Below, one piece after another: positions 23,592 through 31,528 of a stretch of 33,825 bases of DNA. The translations under genes were made by a program, and so were the position numbers. The stretch is from Anaerolineae bacterium (GTDB lineage Bacteria > Chloroflexota > Anaerolineae > Anaerolineales > Villigracilaceae). The notes below the pieces were generated by a model. It searched no databases. It was given only the letters and a program-made list of their open reading frames with translations, and had not been told where the DNA came from. Numbering within the stretch: the first letter of the stretch is position 1; each line of letters begins with the position of its first letter. The stretch is from positions 1 through 33,825 of the forward strand of contig JABGQT010000074.1 of assembly GCA_018648685.1 (NCBI GenBank). Direction: 5' to 3'.

Positions 23592-24164
23592 ATGACAATT
23601 GAAACCAATACCCCAACTGAAGAAACTCTAAAAGATGCAATTTCTTCGCTCTGGTGGATGCCGCTGGTACGCGGTATTCTGCTGATCATCTTCGGCATTA
23701 TTATGTTTTCAAGCCCTGGTTCCACCCTGTTGAGCCTGATCTGGTTCATGGGCATTTACTGGATCGTGGACGGTATTTTTAGCATCGTCGAAGGTTTGCG
23801 CGGGCACACTGAAAAATCCCGCACATGGACGATCGTTGGTGGGATTTTCGGGATTTTGGCGGGGATCTTTATCGTCGGGAATCCAGTTATCGCCGGGATG
23901 ATCGGGAGCGGATTTCTGGCAACCCTGCTGGGGATCGCGACCATTGCTAACGGCACCGTGATGATCTTTGCGGGGCGTAACGGACACTGGACTTTGTGGG
24001 GGCTTGTTATGGGCATCCTGTATGTCATTTTTGGCATCTTCATCTTTTCCCATCCCCTCCTGACAATGAGCACATTGGTTTGGATCTTCGCACTCTGGGC
24101 GCTGATCTCAGGTGTGCTCGCCATCGTGCTGGCTTTCAAAATGCGTGGATTAGCAAAAGCCTGA
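23592..24164 (+). CDS. HdeD-like membrane protein (DUF308)
   Basis: A membrane protein of 190 residues with six hydrophobic helices and the HdeD pattern: WWMPLVRGILLIIFGIIMF at 21-39, then repeated G-I-x-x-G-I pairs (IVGGIFGILAGIFIV, LVMGILYVIFGIFIF). HdeD proteins are linked to acid and envelope stress but have no settled biochemical activity. It has AGGAGA before its ATG and follows the small membrane protein by 27 bases, so the two are co-transcribed. Confidence 0.88.
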   Translation: MTIETNTPTEETLKDAISSLWWMPLVRGILLIIFGIIMFSSPGSTLLSLIWFMGIYWIVDGIFSIVEGLRGHTEKSRTWTIVGGIFGILAGIFIVGNPVIAGMIGSGFLATLLGIATIANGTVMIFAGRNGHWTLWGLVMGILYVIFGIFIFSHPLLTMSTLVWIFALWALISGVLAIVLAFKMRGLAKA

Positions 24165-24213
24165 TCTACGTTATTAGAAATGAGAATTAAATAACCTACA
24201 AAATTACAGCGTC

Positions 24214-24258
24214 GGTTGAGTAGAGTGACAGCACCACCGTCACTCGTATCGAAACCAA
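24214..24258. repeat. Palindromic intergenic repeat, copy 1
   Basis: The ends GGTTGAGTAG and CGTATCGAAACCAA bracket a variable internal hairpin (GTGAC / GTCAC). The same ends, inverted, occur at 24321-24366 and 25368-25408. The 24165-24415 gap holds this and the next copy and no gene. Confidence 0.7.
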
Positions 24259-24320
24259 AGCGGATTGAAAAAAACATTTTCTTTCATAAAAGCCGCTACG
24301 ATTTACCCAAAGGGCACGAT

Positions 24321-24366
24321 GTCGATACGAACAAGGACGATAAAGCTGTCCTTGTTCTACTCAATC
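24321..24366. repeat. Palindromic intergenic repeat, copy 2
   Basis: An inverted, diverged copy: TCGATACGAACAAGGAC, a short loop, then GTCCTTGTTCTACTCAA. The internal arms ACAAGGAC / GTCCTTGT pair perfectly although their sequence differs from copies 1 and 3. Confidence 0.65.
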
Positions 24367-24415
24367 TCCGCTGAAAATTGCATTTTATTTAATTTCCGTT
24401 CATTAGGAGAAAAAT

Positions 24416-24913
24416 ATGTCAAACCAACGCTATAAGATGAAGCAGAAGCTAATCGCCATTGGGGATGATTTCTATATCGAAAATCAGGATGGCGAAAAAG
24501 CTTTCAAGATAGATGGCAAAGCGCTGCGCATCCGTGAAACGCTGCGTTTTGAAGATCTGGATGGCAACCTGCTCTGTAAAATTCAGGCAAAATTGCTGAC
24601 GATCAAAGATACGATGGCGATCGAAGGCGCAGACGGGAAGACGCTCGCCAAGGTCAAAAAAGCGCTTGTCAGCCCCCTGCGTGACCGCTGGACGGTCAAG
24701 GTTGCGGGCGGAGAAGACCTGAGTGTAAAGGGAAATATCCTCGACCATGCCTATGAAATTCGTGAAGGTCGTAAGACAGTCGCGGAAGTTTCCAAGAAAT
24801 GGTTCCGCCTGCGAGATACCTATGGCGTGGAAGTTGAATCGGGTCAGAACGATGTACTCATCCTGGCTATTGTGGTCGCCCTCGATATGATGGTCCACGA
24901 TGGGGATGGATAA
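24416..24913 (+). CDS. LURP-one-related (tubby-like) protein
   Basis: A protein of 165 residues of the LURP-one-related family, related to the tubby and scramblase beta-barrel fold. The family pattern is clear: KMKQKLIAIGDDFYIENQDG at the start, repeated strands such as FKIDGKALRIRETL and LLTIKDTMAIEG, and a hydrophobic C-terminal helix VLILAIVVALDMMV. In bacteria its role is unknown; membrane or lipid association is the usual suggestion. AGGAGA precedes the ATG. The next gene starts three bases after its stop. Confidence 0.88.
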   Translation: MSNQRYKMKQKLIAIGDDFYIENQDGEKAFKIDGKALRIRETLRFEDLDGNLLCKIQAKLLTIKDTMAIEGADGKTLAKVKKALVSPLRDRWTVKVAGGEDLSVKGNILDHAYEIREGRKTVAEVSKKWFRLRDTYGVEVESGQNDVLILAIVVALDMMVHDGDG

Positions 24914-24916
24914 ATA

Positions 24917-25276
24917 ATGCAAGCACAAACGAAAACACACAAAATTCTTGGGATTGTCATTATTCTTGTTCAACTTTTTGACATTTTCATTCACGCCGCG
25001 AGCGACCAATTGGAGCCGCTGCGCGTTATCTCTAATCTGATTATCGTGGCGTGGGTAGTGGTACTGCTCGCTGGAAAACTCGGCGAGAAAATCAAGTCCG
25101 CGTCGCTAGGTTCCATCGGGACATATCTGGGACTCAATCTCATATTTCTTGCCCTTGAAGGCCTCACCAACGCCAACACAGGTGCGCCGCGCAGTATGCT
25201 TTTCCTGCTGGTCATCCTGACTACGGCGCTCTCAAGCGTGTTATTTACTCAATTGAAAAAACAGCTAACCACATGA
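24917..25276 (+). CDS. Small four-helix membrane protein, paralog 2
   Basis: A membrane protein of 119 residues, paralog of the protein at 23214-23564, with four hydrophobic segments at about 10-27, 36-52, 63-80 and 90-109. Shared landmarks are EPLRV, LAGKL, LGSIGTYLGLN and a Phe-Leu end to helix 3. No family is recognised. It starts three bases after the LURP-one gene, so it is tightly coupled. The duplication within one operon suggests a hetero-oligomer or dose effect. Confidence 0.8.
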   Translation: MQAQTKTHKILGIVIILVQLFDIFIHAASDQLEPLRVISNLIIVAWVVVLLAGKLGEKIKSASLGSIGTYLGLNLIFLALEGLTNANTGAPRSMLFLLVILTTALSSVLFTQLKKQLTT

Positions 25277-25294
25277 CATTTTTTATTTTAGCAG

Positions 25295-25343
25295 GTGGCT
25301 TCGATATGCCTGACAGCATTATCGTCAGGCATATCGAAGCCAC
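25295..25343. repeat. Perfect 20-bp inverted repeat
   Basis: Arms 25295-25314 and 25324-25343 are perfectly complementary over 20 bp around a 9-base loop. No T-run follows on either strand, so it is not a standard terminator. It carries the TTCGATA word also seen in the adjacent repeat family. Confidence 0.75.
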
Positions 25344-25367
25344 GAATCTCAATTTTCAAGTAACTTG

Positions 25368-25408
25368 TTGGTTTCGATACGGCGAAAAGCGCCGCCTACT
25401 CAACCAAC
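25368..25408. repeat. Palindromic intergenic repeat, copy 3
   Basis: GTTGGTTTCGATACGGCG, AAAA-type loop region, then CGCCTACTCAACCAAC. It is the clearest member of the family, with outer ends GTTGGTT / AACCAAC and an inner GGCG / CGCC stem. It lies just before the next gene's ribosome-binding site. Confidence 0.7.
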
Positions 25409-25460
25409 GGGCACTTCTTTAAAAAAATGTCATGTACCTAGAAAAACAAGGAAAAAAACT

Positions 25461-26252
25461 ATGAAAAAACGAAATCTCATTATCGGCGGCATCATCGCCG
25501 TACTCGTCATCGTAGGCTTGGTTGTTTACGGAAAATTTCAAAATATGATGACCTTCCCCACTTCCACAGAAGCCGGGGTCAGCTTCCAAACTATTCAGTC
25601 CAGCCTCCCCGAAAACAGCGGATGCCTGAACGAAGCCGGTGAAGCCGGTTTGGCCAAAGAATTGATCAATATGGGTGAAGGCCTCGTGGTTGTGGGCGCT
25701 GGCGACACCATCATGCCCGATGATGTTTGGGTAGATTACAGTCCTAAGTTGCCGTGGCAGAAAAATACAAACCGAAACACCATGTTTAATGACAGCTGCT
25801 TTTACCGCTCGCCAAGCGCTCCCGCAGATTGCCAAGGCGAAGAGTGCCAGGTGGAACTTGAAATTGATGGCTATTCGTGGGTTGAACTATCCATTATCAA
25901 TGCACAAGATTGTTTACCAAGCACAGATGCAGGCTGCGCCGCGCTATCTGTTGAACCGGGTGCAATTGACATCAAAGTCATCAGCAAATGTCACCAGATT
26001 ATTTACGAAGATGAAATCTACGAACTGGCTGATCCGGCAGGCAATCGCTATGTGATGCATGCCACCGATACCGGCACGCCCGACTTGAACGCCGCCATCC
26101 CCAGTGGTTGGACGCTGACCAAAGTCACGCTGGACGAACCGTTGGAAATTCTGCCCTTCGGCGGCGGGGATGCCTGCTACCACAACGTACTACGAGACAA
26201 CCTTGGGCAAGGCTACCATCAATATATCTTCGCTGAAGAAAGCTATCCATAA
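25461..26252 (+). CDS. Membrane-anchored extracytoplasmic protein, unknown function
   Basis: A protein of 263 residues. The N-terminus (MKKRNLIIGGIIAVLVIVGLV) is a basic, hydrophobic signal anchor. The remaining part is polar, with about eight Cys residues including paired sites (CFYRSPSAPADC, GEEC, QDC, GC), which suggests disulfides outside the cell. The family is not recognised. I chose the ATG at 25461 with AAGGA upstream; the frame extends to 25365 through an intergenic repeat. A terminator follows directly. Confidence 0.78.
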   Translation: MKKRNLIIGGIIAVLVIVGLVVYGKFQNMMTFPTSTEAGVSFQTIQSSLPENSGCLNEAGEAGLAKELINMGEGLVVVGAGDTIMPDDVWVDYSPKLPWQKNTNRNTMFNDSCFYRSPSAPADCQGEECQVELEIDGYSWVELSIINAQDCLPSTDAGCAALSVEPGAIDIKVISKCHQIIYEDEIYELADPAGNRYVMHATDTGTPDLNAAIPSGWTLTKVTLDEPLEILPFGGGDACYHNVLRDNLGQGYHQYIFAEESYP

Positions 26253-26261
26253 CCATTTTAG

Positions 26262-26299
26262 TAGAGAGGCAATCTTGTAGGTTGCCTCTCTCTTTACTC
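26262..26299 (+). terminator. Rho-independent terminator within the operon
   Basis: Arms GAGAGGCAA (26264-26272) and TTGCCTCTC (26282-26290) form a 9-bp hairpin followed by a TCTTTACT tail. It may limit transcription into the following ClC and dehalogenase-accessory genes. Confidence 0.6.
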
Positions 26300-26310
26300 A
26301 AAAAAAACTT

Positions 26311-26769
26311 GTGTTTGAAAAACTATTTCCCAAAACCATAGATAATCAGTATCGCGGTAGTGCCATTGCTAAATGGCTATTTGTAGTAATAACAATCCAT
26401 GCCGTTGGGCGTTCGCTTACCCACATCTTCCTGCCTGATGGCGGTGCTCAATCCATCGCCACCATTCCTTTGGATGCGTTCTCACCAAGCGCCGCCTCTG
26501 TAATCGTCGGGCTGTTCGCCTATTGGGGGCTGTCTCAACTGCTGTTTGGACTGGTCTTCGTGCTTGTGCTGTGGCGCTACCAATCGTTGATTCCGCTCAT
26601 GTGGGTGTTCATGTTTATTGAGTACTCCGGGCGTTTGCTGATTGGTGGGTTTTATAAGCCCTTCGAAACTGTCGGTACCGCCCCCGGTGCAGTTCTCAAC
26701 CATGTTTTCCCGCTCCTGGCGTTGGTGATGCTGGTGCTTTCACTTAAAGAACAGAAAAATGCACCTTGA
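26311..26769 (+). CDS. Four-helix membrane protein, unknown function
   Basis: A protein of 152 residues starting at a GTG with no clear ribosome-binding site. Hydrophobic segments lie at about 21-40, 62-85, 88-108 and 125-145. The family is not recognised, although the HAVGRSLTHIFLPDGGAQSIA block after helix 1 is distinctive. The stop lies inside the first codons of the ClC gene (11-base overlap), so the two are translationally coupled. Confidence 0.75.
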   Translation: MFEKLFPKTIDNQYRGSAIAKWLFVVITIHAVGRSLTHIFLPDGGAQSIATIPLDAFSPSAASVIVGLFAYWGLSQLLFGLVFVLVLWRYQSLIPLMWVFMFIEYSGRLLIGGFYKPFETVGTAPGAVLNHVFPLLALVMLVLSLKEQKNAP

Positions 26770-27994
26770 CAAAGAAACTCTCACCAACCGCAATTTCTAC
26801 GAACTCATTTTCTACGCACTCGTTTTGGGCGCAGTAGTAGGGCTGGCAACAGCCCTTTTTCTGCTCGTGGAGCATTGGCTCGTCGAACTGATCTGGGAAG
26901 AAATCCCCCATCAACTCGGTGACTTCCGCTTCTACACTCTGCTGATCTGCATCCTCGGCGGCTTACTCGTTGGGCTGGGACAGCATTTCCTCGGCGATTG
27001 GCCCAAACCGATGAAAGAAGCCTTGGAAGATGTGCGGACAAATGGCGGATTCGACGTCGCACACGTCCCGCACGGCGTCGTCATCTCTCTCGTCTCGCTC
27101 TCTTTCGGCGGCGCCCTTGGACCTGAAGCTGCTCTCATTGGTTTGGCAGGAGGTTTGGGAACATACATCTCCCGCCAACTCAAAATGACCGCACAGCAAG
27201 CCTACGCCCTGACCTATTTCAGCGTCAGCGGCGCGCTGGGCGCATTTTTCCGTTCCCCACTCGGCAGTGCCACCCTGCCCCTCGAAACAGATGACGGCAC
27301 CGAACTCCCCCGCACCTGGACAATGATCCCCGGCATCTTCGCCGGTTTAGCCGGGTTGCTGGTCACCATCACCCTGGCAGGCGACACCCTCGGCGTCAAC
27401 TATGACTTCCTACCCTACACCGCCCCCCGCAACGGCACCGATCTGCTGATCGCCGTTCCCTTTGGTTTGCTGGGCGGCTTACTTGGCGCAGGCTTTCTCT
27501 GGGTTCACGGCCAACTTCACCATCGCGTACCCAGCCGAATATCCAGTAAGATTCTGCGTGGTCTGCTCGGCGGCGTGCTTTTGGGGCTGCTGGGAACCTT
27601 CTCATCCATCGTCCTATTCTCTGGTCAAATAGGCATGAATGACCTTTTCACTAAAGGCGCGGAGATGGGCGGCTGGCTGCTGATCGTTATCGGGGTGGCA
27701 AAATTGCTGGCGGTCGCCCTCATCGTGGCAACTGGCTGGAAAGGGGGCGAATTCTTCCCCATGATGTTCGCGGGTGCTGCGGTCGGGATGGGCGTTGCCT
27801 ACCTGATCCCCTCCGTTGACCCGATGGTCGGCGCGATGGCAACCATGGCCGCCACAACCGCCGCCATGCTGCGCAAACCTTTGGCAGTCGTACTCTTGGT
27901 AGTTCTACTCATGCCCGCCAGCCTGCTTGCACCGATCACGGTTGGTGCCTACGTCGGCACCGCCGTTACCATGCCCCGCACGAAGAAAGAATAA
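26759..27994 (+). CDS. ClC-family anion channel or transporter
   Basis: A polytopic protein of 411 residues of the ClC chloride channel family. Its signature parts are FGGALGPEAALIG at about 117-128 and GWKGGEFFPMMFAGAAVGM in the second half, the latter matching the GGxFxP filter motif. At the position of the gating glutamate in GREGP this protein has Leu (GALGP), and no external gate Glu is visible there. That resembles bacterial ClC variants with unclear transport mode. There is no C-terminal CBS domain. It overlaps the upstream membrane-protein gene and ends two bases before the next one. Confidence 0.88.
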   Translation: MHLDKETLTNRNFYELIFYALVLGAVVGLATALFLLVEHWLVELIWEEIPHQLGDFRFYTLLICILGGLLVGLGQHFLGDWPKPMKEALEDVRTNGGFDVAHVPHGVVISLVSLSFGGALGPEAALIGLAGGLGTYISRQLKMTAQQAYALTYFSVSGALGAFFRSPLGSATLPLETDDGTELPRTWTMIPGIFAGLAGLLVTITLAGDTLGVNYDFLPYTAPRNGTDLLIAVPFGLLGGLLGAGFLWVHGQLHHRVPSRISSKILRGLLGGVLLGLLGTFSSIVLFSGQIGMNDLFTKGAEMGGWLLIVIGVAKLLAVALIVATGWKGGEFFPMMFAGAAVGMGVAYLIPSVDPMVGAMATMAATTAAMLRKPLAVVLLVVLLMPASLLAPITVGAYVGTAVTMPRTKKE

Positions 27995-27996
27995 TT

Positions 27997-28818
27997 ATGA
28001 AAAAGCCAATCACAAAACAGATATTCAGCTACGTCGGCATTGGTTTGGGTTCAATTGGTCTCTTGCTCTGCCTGGCGGTGATCGTCGCTGCCTGGTGGGT
28101 CAACACGCCCTTCACCTATCGCCTGCTATATCAGGTTTTTCCCCCTATCGAAGCGGCGCTCTCTTTTGGGGATGAAAAAGCCACCGAACTGAACGACTTT
28201 GTAACGGATGTCCAGACCCAGGTCACACAGGTCACGGATGCAAAACCGCTCGCAACTGCGCTCGAAGATGAAATTGAACAAGTCGCAGTTTATGCGGATA
28301 TGGCGTACGCAACAACTGATTCAGCAGAACAGATGTTAAGTAGCGTGGAAACAAGCCCAAAGTCCGAGCGTGCCGAAAATATCATCTCTGAAATAACCGC
28401 CCGTTTGACAGGTGTTCTGGATGGGCTGACCGACACGCTGGATGAAACCCAATCCCTCGCCCAGGATATCCAAAACGGGCGTGATGATAAGGTCGGCGCT
28501 CTCACCGAGCAATTGGATACGCTTCAATCCCAGACATCCGAAGTTCAGGCTGCTGTTGAAAAAACGCAAAGTGATGTAGCGGTCATCAAAAGCAAGGTGC
28601 CGCGCTGGGTCAACATCGGCTCAATGACAGTGACCTTGGTCTTCGTTTGGTTCGGGGCGGCGCAGTATTTCTTGTTCCGCGCGGGTTGGCAGTTTTTGCG
28701 CAAAAGCAAAGTGGTCGGGGATGAAGGCAGCGATAAAATCAATGCGCTCAACGAGCAGATTAGCAGCCTACAAACACAATTAAAAGCCTTCAAAACTCAC
28801 ATTAACCAAGACGACTAA
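27997..28818 (+). CDS. Two-helix membrane protein with a coiled-coil domain
   Basis: A protein of 273 residues, no family recognised. A transmembrane helix lies at about 15-35, followed by an extracytoplasmic, Gln/Thr/Asp-rich helical region of about 150 residues (VQTQVTQVTDAKPL, LTEQLDTLQSQTSEVQAAVEK). A second membrane helix lies at about 208-226, followed by a cytoplasmic coiled tail ALNEQISSLQTQLKAF. The pattern recalls chemoreceptor-like or scaffold proteins but no known motif is seen. It follows the ClC gene by two bases. Confidence 0.8.
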   Translation: MKKPITKQIFSYVGIGLGSIGLLLCLAVIVAAWWVNTPFTYRLLYQVFPPIEAALSFGDEKATELNDFVTDVQTQVTQVTDAKPLATALEDEIEQVAVYADMAYATTDSAEQMLSSVETSPKSERAENIISEITARLTGVLDGLTDTLDETQSLAQDIQNGRDDKVGALTEQLDTLQSQTSEVQAAVEKTQSDVAVIKSKVPRWVNIGSMTVTLVFVWFGAAQYFLFRAGWQFLRKSKVVGDEGSDKINALNEQISSLQTQLKAFKTHINQDD

Positions 28819-28832
28819 AACTGGAGTAAGCC

Positions 28833-29195
28833 ATGCCCGTATTAGGATTGTTCGCCCTCGGAAGATTTGTCATTCGTATTATCAGACTCTTATGGCGTAA
28901 AGAAGAAATTCGTGGTCTTCTGGTCATTACGCTGGGCGTATTTTTTCTGGGCACATGGTTCTATCACCAGTTTGAACCCACCATTACCACCTGGGGCGAT
29001 GCCTACTACTTTACCGTCATCACCCTGACCACCATCGGCTACGGCGATTTCAGCCCCACCATCCCGCTCACCAAATTCTTCACCACCATCTACGTCTTTA
29101 TTGGGTTGGGTATCATCGCAGGGCTGATCGGCTTGGTCGGTGAAGCCGTGATCGAAGATGCCAATCAGCGCAGAGAGGCCGGGGCAAATAAATAA
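28833..29195 (+). CDS. Small potassium channel (two-helix, ion-channel-2 type)
   Basis: A protein of 120 residues with two membrane helices (about 30-46 and 85-106) flanking a pore loop. The K+ selectivity filter TTIGYGD is at residues 66-72. There is no voltage sensor and no RCK/TrkA domain; an acidic-basic tail ends the protein, so it is a minimal KcsA-like channel subunit, presumably tetrameric. It starts 14 bases after the coiled-coil gene. Confidence 0.92.
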   Translation: MPVLGLFALGRFVIRIIRLLWRKEEIRGLLVITLGVFFLGTWFYHQFEPTITTWGDAYYFTVITLTTIGYGDFSPTIPLTKFFTTIYVFIGLGIIAGLIGLVGEAVIEDANQRREAGANK

Positions 29196-29222
29196 AGTTC
29201 AAACAAAGCCCATATCAATAAA

Positions 29223-30437
29223 ATGAATCCCATCCAAACTATTAAAATCGATCAAAAAAATAATCGTAGCAAGAACCCAAAAAAGACAGAACGCCTTCTC
29301 GGCATTCTTGCCCTGCTCTCATTCATCGTGGCATGGGCCATCGGTTACCAACTCGAAAACGCCGATGTCGAGCCATATCTGCACCAAGTCATGCCCGCAG
29401 CCAGTCACTTCGAGAAATTGGATGCCATCTCCTATGCCGCCTACACCGATACAGACGCTCAAACGCCTAGTGGCTATATCGGCATTGGCGAATCCAACGG
29501 CTATGGTGGTCCACTTAAATTGGCTGTGGCTGTTGATCTCGAAGGCACCATCACGGGCATGGCCGTCATCCAGCACCGTGAAACGCCATCCTGGTTTCGC
29601 AAAGTCAACGAAAGCGGATTTCTCAAATCCTTCTTGAGCAAGAGCTATGAAGATGCCTTCCAACTTGGCGAAGATGTAGACGGAATAACCAGCGCTACCT
29701 ATACATCCAGAGCCATCGCCGAATCCGCTTTGGAGGGTAGTCGCAGTATCGCCGCCAATCAGCTTGGCTTCGACGTACCGCCCATCCCCAAGCCAAAAAT
29801 CGCATTCGGGACACCAGAAATTGCCCTGCTCGCTCTCTTTGGCGTTGGCTATTTTGGGCATCAGCGTAACTCCAAATACAAAAAACAACTTCGCTGGTCT
29901 AGTTTACTGGTCGGCATGGTCGTCTTGGGATTCATGTACAACAAACCATTCACCCTTTCGATGATCAATCAGGTACTGCTGGGTTTCTGGCCCCAGTGGC
30001 AAAGCAATCTTTACTGGTATCTGATGATCGGTGGCATCGTTTTCGTCTTCACCGTCGACAACAAAAACCCCTACTGCCAGTGGTTCTGTCCCTTCGGCGC
30101 AGCGCAAGAATGCATGGGCGCCATCGGCGGCGCAAAAAACTATTCCCCCGGGCGCTACAGAAACTTCTTCAAATGGCTGCGACGTGGCGTCGTCTGGTTT
30201 GCCATTCTCGTCGCCCTGCTTTTCCGCAGCCCGGGCTTAACCAGCTACGAGATCTTTGGCACCCTTTTTGCCCTCGTCGGCTCAAACCCGCAATTCATTC
30301 TGCTGGGCATCGTTCTCATCGTCGCCCTCTTCATCAAACGCCCCTGGTGCACCTATCTCTGCCCTATTGGCCCCGTAGACGAATTTATTCGCATGGTACG
30401 AAAATGGATACTCGAAAAAGCAAAGAAAAAATTCTGA
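29223..30437 (+). CDS. rdhC: RdhC/NosR-like membrane flavoprotein
   Basis: A membrane protein of 404 residues matching PceC/RdhC and NosR/NirI. Helix 1 (about 24-41) is followed by an extracytoplasmic FMN-binding domain (about 60-180) with DGITSATYT at 153-161. That motif fits the ApbE flavinylation pattern, with Thr161 as likely FMN acceptor. The C-terminal half has about five helices and two CX3CP motifs (C285/C289 in YCQWFCPFG and C376/C380 in CTYLCPIG). It is followed by apbE, the enzyme that attaches the FMN. It probably passes electrons toward the dehalogenases or helps their maturation; NosR-type function in another respiration is an alternative. Confidence 0.85.
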   Translation: MNPIQTIKIDQKNNRSKNPKKTERLLGILALLSFIVAWAIGYQLENADVEPYLHQVMPAASHFEKLDAISYAAYTDTDAQTPSGYIGIGESNGYGGPLKLAVAVDLEGTITGMAVIQHRETPSWFRKVNESGFLKSFLSKSYEDAFQLGEDVDGITSATYTSRAIAESALEGSRSIAANQLGFDVPPIPKPKIAFGTPEIALLALFGVGYFGHQRNSKYKKQLRWSSLLVGMVVLGFMYNKPFTLSMINQVLLGFWPQWQSNLYWYLMIGGIVFVFTVDNKNPYCQWFCPFGAAQECMGAIGGAKNYSPGRYRNFFKWLRRGVVWFAILVALLFRSPGLTSYEIFGTLFALVGSNPQFILLGIVLIVALFIKRPWCTYLCPIGPVDEFIRMVRKWILEKAKKKF

Positions 30438-30517
30438 TGGTCTTCGTGCTCCTCGGCACGGGGTTAATTCTCATTGAGATCGCCCAAAATATCATCACTC
30501 ATATACTCGGAAATTAG
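30404..30517 (+). CDS. Small single-helix membrane ORF overlapping rdhC
   Basis: A frame of 37 codons starts with ATG inside the last codons of rdhC in another frame and ends five bases before apbE. The product is basic at the start (MDTRKSKEKILM), then one hydrophobic helix (VFVLLGTGLILIEIAQNII). The position between rdhC and apbE and the amphipathic membrane pattern favour a real small subunit. The ribosome-binding site is weak and chance cannot be excluded. Confidence 0.5.
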   Translation: MDTRKSKEKILMVFVLLGTGLILIEIAQNIITHILGN

Positions 30518-30521
30518 CAAT

Positions 30522-31517
30522 ATGCCAAAGAAAATTACCCGCAGAGACTTCCTGAAGATCGTTGCCGTGGGCGGAGCCGCAGGAGCAGCATTAAAACTGG
30601 GATTGGATTCCCTGCCAGCGGATGAAATTATCAGCGAGACTCGCCTGCTGATGGGCACTCTTATCAACATCAAGGCGGTCGGACTTGACCCTGAGCTTGC
30701 TGAGGCCGCAATTAACAGCTGCTTCGCCCGAATGTCTGCCCACGAAAGCGTGCTCAGTCGTTTTTTGCCGGGCAGTCAGCTCTCGGAACTGAACCAAGTT
30801 GGGGTCACACACGATCCGCACCCTGCTCTTTTAACGGTACTCCGTCAATCGCAAAAACTCAGCCAACAAACGGATGGCGCATTCGACATCACCATCCACC
30901 CCTTGCTTTCTCTCTACCAATCCAGCCAAACCCTGCCATCGGATGAAGCCATCCAACAGGCGCTCGCATTGGTCGATTATCGCAAACTCCAAGTTGAAAA
31001 AAGCGTTATTCGCTTTCTTCAACCGGGCATGTCCATTACGCTCGACGGCATTGCCAAAGGCTTCATCGTGGACGAAGGCGTAGCGGAGTTACAAAATTTT
31101 GGATTTGAAAATGTGATGGTCGAAGCTGGCGGCGACCTGATGGCACTGGGCGAAAAATCTCCACAAGCCCCGTGGAAGATCGGCCTGCAAGCCCCGCGCA
31201 CCGAAGCAGGCAAATTCTTGACGACGCTGAATGTCGAAAATCAGGCATTGGCCACTTCGGGCGATTATATGCAAGCTTTCAGCGATGACCTGATGAGCCA
31301 CCACATTATTGACCCACGCAGCGGCTATTCATCGCCCGAACTAGCGAGTGTTTCAGTCCTTGCGCCTTCTGTGATGCTCGCCGATGGGCTGGCAACATCC
31401 GCTATGGTGATGGGGAAATCTGGTTTGGATTTAATCGAGAAAATGTCTGGTTGTGAAGCTATAGCCGTAACGAAGAAATCTGCGGTGTTGAAAACATCTG
31501 GATTTAGAGAGATATAA
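30522..31517 (+). CDS. apbE: FAD:protein FMN transferase, Tat-exported
   Basis: Transfers FMN from FAD to a Thr of flavoprotein targets. The 331-residue protein has the twin-arginine motif TRRDFLK (6-12) and an Ala-rich hydrophobic stretch (VAVGGAAGAAL), so it works outside the membrane. ApbE blocks are clear: TDGAFDIT (117-124), LDGIAKGFIVD (174-184), EAGGDL (201-206), HHIIDPRSG (260-268) and ADGLATS (287-293). I chose the ATG at 30522; the frame extends to 30474. It follows rdhC, whose flavinylation motif is the natural substrate, and precedes tatA. Confidence 0.93.
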   Translation: MPKKITRRDFLKIVAVGGAAGAALKLGLDSLPADEIISETRLLMGTLINIKAVGLDPELAEAAINSCFARMSAHESVLSRFLPGSQLSELNQVGVTHDPHPALLTVLRQSQKLSQQTDGAFDITIHPLLSLYQSSQTLPSDEAIQQALALVDYRKLQVEKSVIRFLQPGMSITLDGIAKGFIVDEGVAELQNFGFENVMVEAGGDLMALGEKSPQAPWKIGLQAPRTEAGKFLTTLNVENQALATSGDYMQAFSDDLMSHHIIDPRSGYSSPELASVSVLAPSVMLADGLATSAMVMGKSGLDLIEKMSGCEAIAVTKKSAVLKTSGFREI

Positions 31518-31528
31518 GGAGGAGTATT

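Noticed and set aside
24449-25009. 186-codon minus-strand ORF opposite the LURP-one gene
   Set aside because: The plus-strand protein has a clear family pattern and a ribosome-binding site.
29319-29888. 189-codon minus-strand ORF opposite rdhC
   Set aside because: It is a shadow of the FMN-binding domain, whose motifs are clear.
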